Source: Cinclus cinclus
Taxonomy: Eukaryota; Chordata; Aves; Passeriformes; Cinclidae
Direction of reading: 5' to 3'
NCBI RefSeq assembly: GCF_963662255.1
Contig: NC_085055.1
Span: 16,292,704-16,356,703, forward strand
DNA: 64,000 bases
Part shown: positions 56,595 through 64,000 of the stretch, in pieces
How the letters are laid out: each line of letters opens with the position of its first letter
Numbering within the stretch: the first letter of the stretch is position 1
Position numbers and translations under genes: made by a program
The notes under the pieces: model-generated
The model's input: the letters and a program-made list of their open reading frames with translations, nothing else
Database searches by the model: none
What the model was told of the DNA's origin: nothing

Positions 56595-59500
56595 GTGAGC
56601 CGGGACAGGGCGCGGTTCTGCTCGGGGAGGGGGCTGGGCCGGGGGTCGAGGCCTTCCCGCGGTCTGGGGGCGGGCGGCATCGTCCCCCAGGGCAGCCACG
56701 GGTTGGGTTGTTCCCGTTGAGCCTTTTGGCCTCGCTGCAGCGTGTTTTAGTGGCAGAAGCGTTCAGGAGTGCAACATCCTTGCTGGTGTCCCGCTGCTGG
56801 CCCGCACCTGCACGGTCTGGGAAGTGCTTGCAGAGCAGCTTTGGATGCTCCTGTTCAGTCGGGCATACTATACGTGTTGCAACGTTGTTTTTTGTTTTTT
56901 TTTTGCCGTTCAGAATTAGCAGCGCTTCAAAAGTGTGTGGGAGAGGGGTGTGAAAGCGAGTCACTTCTAATATTGGGCTGGAAACAGGAAACTCCCAATG
57001 TAATCCTCGTTTGGTCAGTAATCATCACGCTTGTGGCCAAGAGTAGAGCAGTGAACCGTGCTAACAAGTGCATGGCTAAAGGGCACCTACCTCACGGGGC
57101 TGTGATCAGTGTTAATTTAGTTTTGTTGGAAGGAGCTTTGAGTTTGAAAACAGACTTCGAAGCCTTTAGAGCATTGTATCTATCGCATGTGTTTCGTTTG
57201 ATACTGTGTGGCTGTCCCTCATCTGCTACGGTGTTGCAAACAGCACAGGGAATGAGCCCTATGAACTGTTGTTGGCATTGACTAATATGTTGTTTCTTTC
57301 TGAAGCTTTTAATTTTTAATTCATTAAAAACTTCTGCCAAGCTGTTGCATGTTGATTACAGACATGTAAGATGAGTAGGAGCCTTGTTGGAAGCAGTGAG
57401 ATGTTTCTAGTGTTGAGTGGGAACTTCATGCAGTACAGAACGTGTCTTGTTAAGAGCTCACAAAGTACAGCGCACCTGTGTAAGTCTTTTCATGAAAGGT
57501 GAAGAGTGTTTTGTTTTGGTTCAGGCAAGTACTGGCAGATAGTTATCTAGTAAATTTTATCACTCAATTTTAAGAGTTTTCTACATACCTGAGCAGCAGC
57601 AGTCACAGTAGTTTAAGCAGTTACTATGAATATATGCAATGACATTAGGGAATGACTCTCATACCACTGTTAACATCATCTCAGTATTTGTGTTGCCTGT
57701 TGGCTGCGCTGAAGGGAACATTGAGGGCTGGTGTGATGCCTGGGATCATATGTTTTTCATTTTTAGATGTTTTGCATCCTTACAACCTGAACAAAAGCAA
57801 AACAGTCTCATTGCATTTGCTGCTTGGTACTTGCTGCTGTTGCCCATTAGGGCAAAGCAATATTAAGTCTTAAGTCTTATGTGACCCATGAATATCAGGT
57901 TAATTTCAAAGTTGGAGGTAGGACTTAAGATCAGTGCAATTATTACCAGTCTGGTTCAAGTGGTAACTGGTAGGAAATAGTAATTTTTGTGGCTATCAGG
58001 ACTGTGCTGAGTGTCACCATATATTATTTGTGACTAAATGTACACAAATTTACACAGCCACACCTTTTCTCAGTTCTGGCATGTGCTTGCAAGAGCCCTG
58101 TTTTTGCAGATGGCTCTTGTTACCCTGGGAATCTATCTCTGCCTAGGACGGTGTTGGTGTTGTGAATTCTTCAGGAGGGGATTTTTGCCAGAGAATGCAA
58201 CATGTTCTGCAGTTAAGTCACTTTGCTGGGAGCACCACTGTTCCCTCCCACCTGTGCAGTGCTGAGACCGGGGAGTAACTATGAGAGAAGATTCTTGGTC
58301 AGTGTGTGGGTAAATAAACAGTATGTGAAGGGTATGAGAAGGGGAGCAATGTCATAACTGTTTCCTTACACAGTCTTTTTTCCAAATGCACTGCTTTCCT
58401 TTTGCTGTGGGCAGCTTGTTTAATTGAACGGTGTGACATCTTTAACATAAAAGCTGTGGCAATGCTCTCCATGGTGGTGTTAGGTAGATACCTGCTGTGG
58501 TTATGCTGTTCAGTGAAAGATTAGGATGTGGAAGACCTGGTATAAGAACTGGCTGAAAAATACTATGCAGATGCTTTTAAGGGTGGCATTATGTAAAATA
58601 CAGTGTAATAGAGTAATTATTTGAAGTTGGTTCTTATTTCCCAAAATTATGGTAGGACTGAGGAGGCACAGCTTCTTCTGGGAGGCAAGGGAAAAATCAG
58701 GTTGTAATTATAGGGGGAGTTTGAGCCATGGCTGTTCGTCTACCTTCCCACTATAAAGTTTTGTTGGTTGCTTGTAGCCTTCTCAGACATTACCCCTCAG
58801 GACTCTTACTTCCCAGGCTAGATTTCTTACCATCAGCTGAAGCTTCCCTGGCAAAATTCAACCTGACTTGTCTCCCGAGTGTGCTAAGGAAAGAAACCCA
58901 ACAATGTTTCGTTCATAGTTAACCATTTTAACAGCTGTTTTTTGACATATGCTTGTACCTTTTTTGCTTTGGAGGTAAAACTTCGGTTTGGCAGGAGACT
59001 TGTTCCATGTAGGTTGTACCTTATGCCATTCCTAGGAAAACCGGCCTGGAGCTGAGTGATTTATGGGACTGCTTGCACATACCTGAAAAAGTTGTTGAGC
59101 ACCTTCAGCCGAACTGTTCACCTGAAAACTCCACGTGCAGTAAGGGTGTTCCAGTTCCCCAAAGCTTTGCCTTTCCCAGCGAGCAGCAGAGTGGGCTGTG
59201 CCTCCTTGGCCAGCTTCCCCTGTGCTCCTTCTGGCAGCTGAGGCTGTTCAGGCTGCAGCTGAGAGTGGGGAGTTTGTGGTTGTGGTTTCTCTTCTTGGTG
59301 TCTGAGCAAGTGAAAGATGAAGGAAAAGCTATTTGGTGTGTTTGCAGGTACAGCAGAGAGGACAAAACATATGGAGCTGGGAAGGGAAAGGTGAAGCTGC
59401 AGGTATCAGAACAAGGGCTGGGGAAGGCTGCACTAAGTACTCTTTCTTTACTCTCCCTTTCTTTCATGGGTTATTATTTACACTTTTAATCTCAGAAGTG

Positions 59501-60267
59501 GCAAATAGACTGCACATGCTTTTTTTTTTTTCTCTCTCCATAGAGCAATCTTCCCCCCATTTGAAAGGCCAAAGCTATCTGGATAATTGTTGTTTTATCC
59601 ATTCTGGAATTTTGTTGTTGCCATCTACAATACAATGACCCCAAATGTTGGCTATTCATCTCCTAATGTGTAAAATGATTGTTGCTGCTTTGATGCAAAC
59701 TGGCTGACTCCTGTCCTTTTTCCCTGATTCCCTGACTTTCTCTGCCAGCTGCCTCCAAGTTGTTCAGGCATTAGCTTCTGAAGTATTTTTAATCTCTTTC
59801 AAGTGTAATTATTTCTCCTAACTTTAAGGATACTGGCTGAAATAATCATGTTATTCCCCAAATTTTATTGAAAAACATTTATTTCTCACACACAGCATTC
59901 CTCTGCATTCACCAATCCCATCAGCCTCCCTGTCATATATTCTTATTTCCAAACAGCTGGCCCTGCCCTAGCTCTCTTCTTTTTTTCCTGTTTAGAAGTG
60001 CTGTTGTTTCAGTGCGGTTCTGTGTTCTCCTGCCCAAACTTTTACGTCTGCTTTAGAGAACTGGTTACTGTTGTGTGTGTCCAGCCTAGCTGGTGACTCT
60101 TTGGTGCTTGGATCCTCTGATGAGTGGCCTTTTATGCTGTAGCTGGAAGTCCACGTTGCTGCAGTTGCCAAGTTGTGCTGGGAAACACCAGCCCATGGAA
60201 AATTGCAGGGGAGAGCAGTGTAGCCCTAAGGCATTTTCCTCCTGCTTTAGAGTTTTGTGTGCACACT

Positions 60268-60919
60268 TGTGGTGGGCTGGTCCTGGATAGACACTAAGTG
60301 CCCACCAGATCCACTCTATCACTCTCCTCCTCAGATAGACAGGGGAGAAAAAGATATAACAAAAGGCTCATGAGTCAAGATAAGGGCAGGGAGAGATCAC
60401 TCATCAGTTACTGTCATGGGCAAAGCAGACTCAACTTGGGCAAATTAGTTTCATTTACTACCAATCAAATCAGAGTGGGATAATAAGAAATAAAAACTGA
60501 ACCTTAAAACACTTTCCACGCATCCCTCCCTTCTTCCTGGGCTTAGCTTTACTCCCCATTTTCCTACCTTTTCCCCACAGCAGCACAGGGGTATTAGAAT
60601 GGGGGTTTTGGCCAGTTCACTGCATGTTGTCTCTGCTGCTACTTCCTCTGCAGAGTAGGTTCCTATATCCACAGTGGTCTCAGATATCCTCACTCCTTTC
60701 TCTGGCTGTTGTGCAGGGTTTTTTTCCTGTTCCTAAACATGTAATCCCACAGGTGCTGCCACTGTCAGTGGCACTGCTTGGCCCTGGCCAGCAGCAAGTC
60801 CATCTTGGAGCTGACTGGCCCTGCCTCTGTCACACATGGGGGAAGCTTCCAGCAGCTTCCCAGAGGAACCCCCCCGTGGCCTCTGCTACCAAAACCCTGC
60901 ACACAAACTCAAGACAACA
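60268..60919 (+). mobile_element. solo LTR of an endogenous retrovirus (avian type)
   Basis: Starts TGTGGTGGGCTGGTCCTGG and runs through GTGCCCACCAGATCC, CTCTATCACTC, a GGGCAGGGAGAGATCACTC block, ACCAATCAAATCAGAGTGGG with AATAAGAAATAAAAACTG (poly(A)-signal-like), then ACATGGGGGAAGCTTCCAGC and CTACCAAAACCCTGC, ending near a CA. Word order and TG...CA ends fit a known avian LTR type that I remember from bird genomes. I cannot fix the family name. No internal gag/pol/env sequence lies beside it and no clear target-site duplication is visible. The middle looks shorter than in related copies. Confidence 0.65.
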
Positions 60920-61623
60920 GGTGAGCAGATGTTGTGGATATGCTGCGGATCCTGCTTTTGGGGTTGCTGTGAGAAGGCTCCTCAAATGAGCAGGTGTTTT
61001 GAAGATCAACTGCTGATAGCTTGTGTTCTGAGTATATAGTAAAAAAATATTCCAAAAAGGAAACCATTAAATGTTGGCTCTGGAGAAACAGGAAGTGCTG
61101 TAGCAGGATAGTAGAATGAATCCAGCTATCTTGCTTTGATCTTCAAAGCTTCAAAGCTTCATTTCCATTTTGTTGATGACTCTGAGAACTCCTGAATGTG
61201 TAAGTTTTAATAACACAGAATAGAATATGTGTAGTGTAAGCAAGTGGGAACTTGGCTCACTCTAGCTTTGATGCTGACTGTTTCACCCACTGCATGGGTG
61301 GTTTGGGGTTTTTTGGTGATGTAAGAAAATGGAAAACAGTACAATGGAAATTCAGCACAAGGGCATCTATGGGTTGTTAGACCTTTTGCCTGTATCCAGT
61401 TAAAGCAAAACACTTCTAAGGGTAGAACTAAACTTTTGTGTGGTTTCATGAAAATACACGTGATGGTAAACAGAAAATTACTCATACCATTCTTATACTG
61501 TATAACCTGGGTTTTATATTTGTTGGGACACTGCTTGCTTTTTAAATTAGTTTCTGTCATAGTTTTCAATAGTTGTGTTCTTTTTCTCAAGTTAAAACTT
61601 AAGGTGGAACAACAGAAACAGCA

Positions 61624-61672
61624 ATTCATAAATTCATAGGATATCCTGAGTTAGAAGAGACCCACAAGGGTG
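61624..61672 (-). repeat. CR1 LINE tail, very short
   Basis: AATTCATAAATTCATAGGAT, ATCCTGAGTTAGAAGAGACC and CACAAGGGT match the antisense extreme 3' end of a CR1 subfamily that carries the ATTCTATGATTCT-like terminal repeat. Under 50 bp remain. Confidence 0.65.
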
Positions 61673-64000
61673 CCAGAACAAGATTTGTATGGTTAAATTA
61701 AGGGCATGTTTCTAGGGGCGTGTTTCCCAAACTGAAGAGCAGAAGGTTCTGTAGTTTTGGGTCAGCACCAAGGTAAATACCAGCATGTTATGAAAGTTTT
61801 TCATGCTTTATGGGTATTACTGTAGACAGAACAATGCATTTCTTACTGTATGCACACGCCAGTTTTCCCCCATACCTAATTATTTGCCCAAATTGAGCCT
61901 GTGTCTCCACATACTTGCATATTTGCAGTTCTGTTTAACAAGACCACAGGCTTATAATTAATGGGTTTAGGTGTTTCTCTTTTGTTTTCCTGGCTTAAAA
62001 ACTGAAACAGAATGATTTATAAACAAATTCATATGATTATGAGGTACCACCTGGACATCTGTAGCACATGGTTTTCACATTTAGTTAATGTTTAAACTGG
62101 TTTTTGAATGTGGTTTAAATTTGAAAATGAAACAGTACATTGCAGGGTGAGGACAATGCTGATTTTTAATAGCAACTGTAGGGAGATCATAAATTTCCTT
62201 AGATAACACTTGCAAATAGAGAATAACAGCTCTTAAATAAAATGCAGCAAGCCGCTGTGGAATGGGAATGTTATTTGACCAATATCTTCAGTATATTGCA
62301 TTGTTTCAGGACTACTTTATGATGGCTAAAATTTTATATTTATTAGGACTGTACAATTTTCATAACTTCCTAAATACATTAGTGCAAGTACTGAAGGTAA
62401 ATGTACTTGAATAGTCTTTTGAACAACTAACTGAAAAGTAGCTTGTTTGTGAAGAAAGTAGGGGTTTTTTCCCAGTTTATTGAAACACTGAAAATGAATC
62501 TGTTCAGTACTGATTATTATGTGAATTAAGTCACATAATATAAATTTAAGTATAATTTTGGTATCCAATGATATGGAAGAGAAATAGATATTATTTTCTA
62601 AAATGAATTTGATTTTAGATTTAACCTCTGTGCCAAGTTTCAATGAAAACTAATTATTGTGTTTGGTTGACAGAGGTATGAAATACTTTTAAGAGACGAG
62701 AGGAAAACGGAGGGGAAAGCTGTTCATGGGACCTGTGTTGTGACTAGGTGAGACTGGGGGTTGCTGACATAAGATAATGGGGAACTTGAGGTAAAGCCAG
62801 GGAGCACTTGTAGAAACTGGTCTGGGAAGGAGATGGAAATGACAGAGAAGTTACTTGGGAGGCACAGAAACTATGGCAGGATAATGTAGGTAGAGAGAAT
62901 GGCAAGGTATTTGTGGTCTGAGGGCAGCTGGGATGGTGATGTTTGGAAGTTGGAGAATGAGTATAGAGAAATGTGGAGAGCCTGGATATAAACAGAGTTT
63001 GTTCTAGAGGTGCTCATTTTGCATGGCAGTGCAGCTTTCTGAAGGTGTTTTTCCTTCTCTTTTTTTCTTTTTGATCTTTTTTACAGGGATGGACACTATA
63101 CTTAGGAAGTACATGTATTCCTTATTTATTATTGGATTTTTATTTTTTTTTATAGTATTTGGATATTCTGTTGGCCTTAACAGGATGATTTGCTTAATAA
63201 GGCAAGCAGAATTTACCACTAGTTCTTCTTTCCTGAATTCTTTGTCTTGTAGTATCTCTGTTACAATCACAGCAGTAAAGCACAGATAGAAATCTGAATT
63301 AAGTACAAGCAAGAATGAGTGAATTTTAACATTAAAACCCCTTGACTTTATGAAAGCCATACAATAAAAGGAAGATTATATTCACACAGGTTTTTTTAAC
63401 TGCAGCATTTTCTTCTTTTCACTCTACTACTTGGAGAGTTATAAATTTGATTTGGGTTCATTACTTTAATAATTTGTCTTTTGGATTAGCAAGTATAGAT
63501 TCTCTTGCTTTTTTAAATTTAAAGAATATATTGTAAAAGAAAACTTAAAATGACAAAGCTATTGTGGCTTATTACAGCAGATGTGGTTTCCATTTTGTGG
63601 TAAGAGCTGCAAAACAAATATATTAATACTGACAAATATGTCTGAATTCCCAACTTGTCAGAATGGTAAAAGCTGGCTTTTGGTCATCTGTACATGATCT
63701 GATGTGTTAAACTACCTGTTCATAAAAGCAAATAGCATTATTCTATTTTTACATAATTCTGGGGCTTTGATAAATGGTGATTATTATTTTGACTACATGA
63801 AATAGAGATAGTAAAGGAGAGACATTAGTAACTTTAACAAAAAGATTCACAAGTTTAACAGCTTTACTCTCTGCTTACGGAAATGATGAAAATTTTAACA
63901 AAAGCCAAGGTGTGAACAGATAAAGGAGATTTAAATAAGCCTGGCACTCTTAACTAACTGGAGGATGTCTTGATATATGTCTCTCTGATCATGTTTGACA

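Larger units (their letters stand above)
56595..64000 (+). other. probable IRS1 3'-UTR intron (continues past the window)
   Basis: No gene of its own is seen. The GC-rich character fades over the first 300 bp, then AT-rich DNA follows. If the donor at 56595 is not used, ATTAAA near 57323 and AATAAA near 58313 are the nearest poly(A) signals. It contains an LTR at about 60268-60919 and a CR1 tail at 61624-61672. A purine-rich stretch at 62690-62960 is unexplained. Confidence 0.55.

Noticed and set aside
55149..56720. 523-codon plus-strand ORF in another frame of IRS1
   Set aside because: Overlaps the conserved IRS1 frame in the GC3-rich half only; a composition shadow without recognisable motifs.
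55120..56964. 614-codon minus-strand ORF opposite IRS1
   Set aside because: It exists because GC-rich codons of IRS1 rarely make antisense stops. Composition is low-complexity Arg/Gly/Ala and it is antisense to well-conserved coding sequence.
1..64000. CRISPR arrays, operons, phage or plasmid systems
   Set aside because: None seen; the gene structure, introns and repeats are those of a vertebrate nuclear genome.

Overview
The window looks like a piece of a bird chromosome. The evidence is intron-containing, vertebrate-type genes, CpG-island promoters, several fragments of the CR1 LINE family (the dominant avian retrotransposon), one LTR that resembles avian endogenous retroviruses, and otherwise AT-rich, repeat-poor DNA. 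I cannot name the species. Two protein-coding genes are supported. They lie head to head, in the same arrangement as human chromosome 2q36.

(1) About 0.3-27.4 kb, minus strand: RHBDD1, also called RHBDL4, an intramembrane rhomboid protease of the ER. Six coding exons can be joined with consistent splice phases (21580-21148, 19668-19536, 16131-16043, 14420-14370, 9904-9782, 1131-1016). They give a 314-residue protein, against 315 in human, with catalytic Ser144 and His195 at the human positions. A likely 5' non-coding exon and promoter lie in a CpG island at about 26.84-27.50 kb.

(2) About 27.5-51.1 kb: an intergenic interval of about 24 kb between the two CpG-island promoters. I see no protein-coding gene in it. 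It holds CR1 fragments, a long and very old CR1-like remnant, a C-rich block and a few stretches that read like conserved non-coding DNA.

(3) About 51.1-64.0 kb, plus strand: IRS1, insulin receptor substrate 1. It has a GC-rich promoter with a TATA-like box, a leader of roughly 1.25 kb with several upstream ORFs, and one uninterrupted coding exon (53038-56571, 1177 aa) with PH and PTB domains and the full series of tyrosine docking motifs. A splice donor sits 23 nt after the stop codon, so the remaining 7.4 kb is probably the start of the long 3'-UTR intron. That stretch carries an LTR and a CR1 tail.

The genes are neighbours by conserved synteny and have no known shared pathway: RHBDD1 acts in ER-associated protein cleavage and degradation, IRS1 in insulin/IGF-1 signalling. 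No prokaryotic-style system, CRISPR array or tRNA gene was found. The points most worth checking are the uORF-rich IRS1 leader, the polyhistidine insert and the sharp GC shift in IRS1, its near-stop 3'-UTR splice site, the frame-neutral exon 4 of RHBDD1, and the old repeat at 45.6-46.1 kb.
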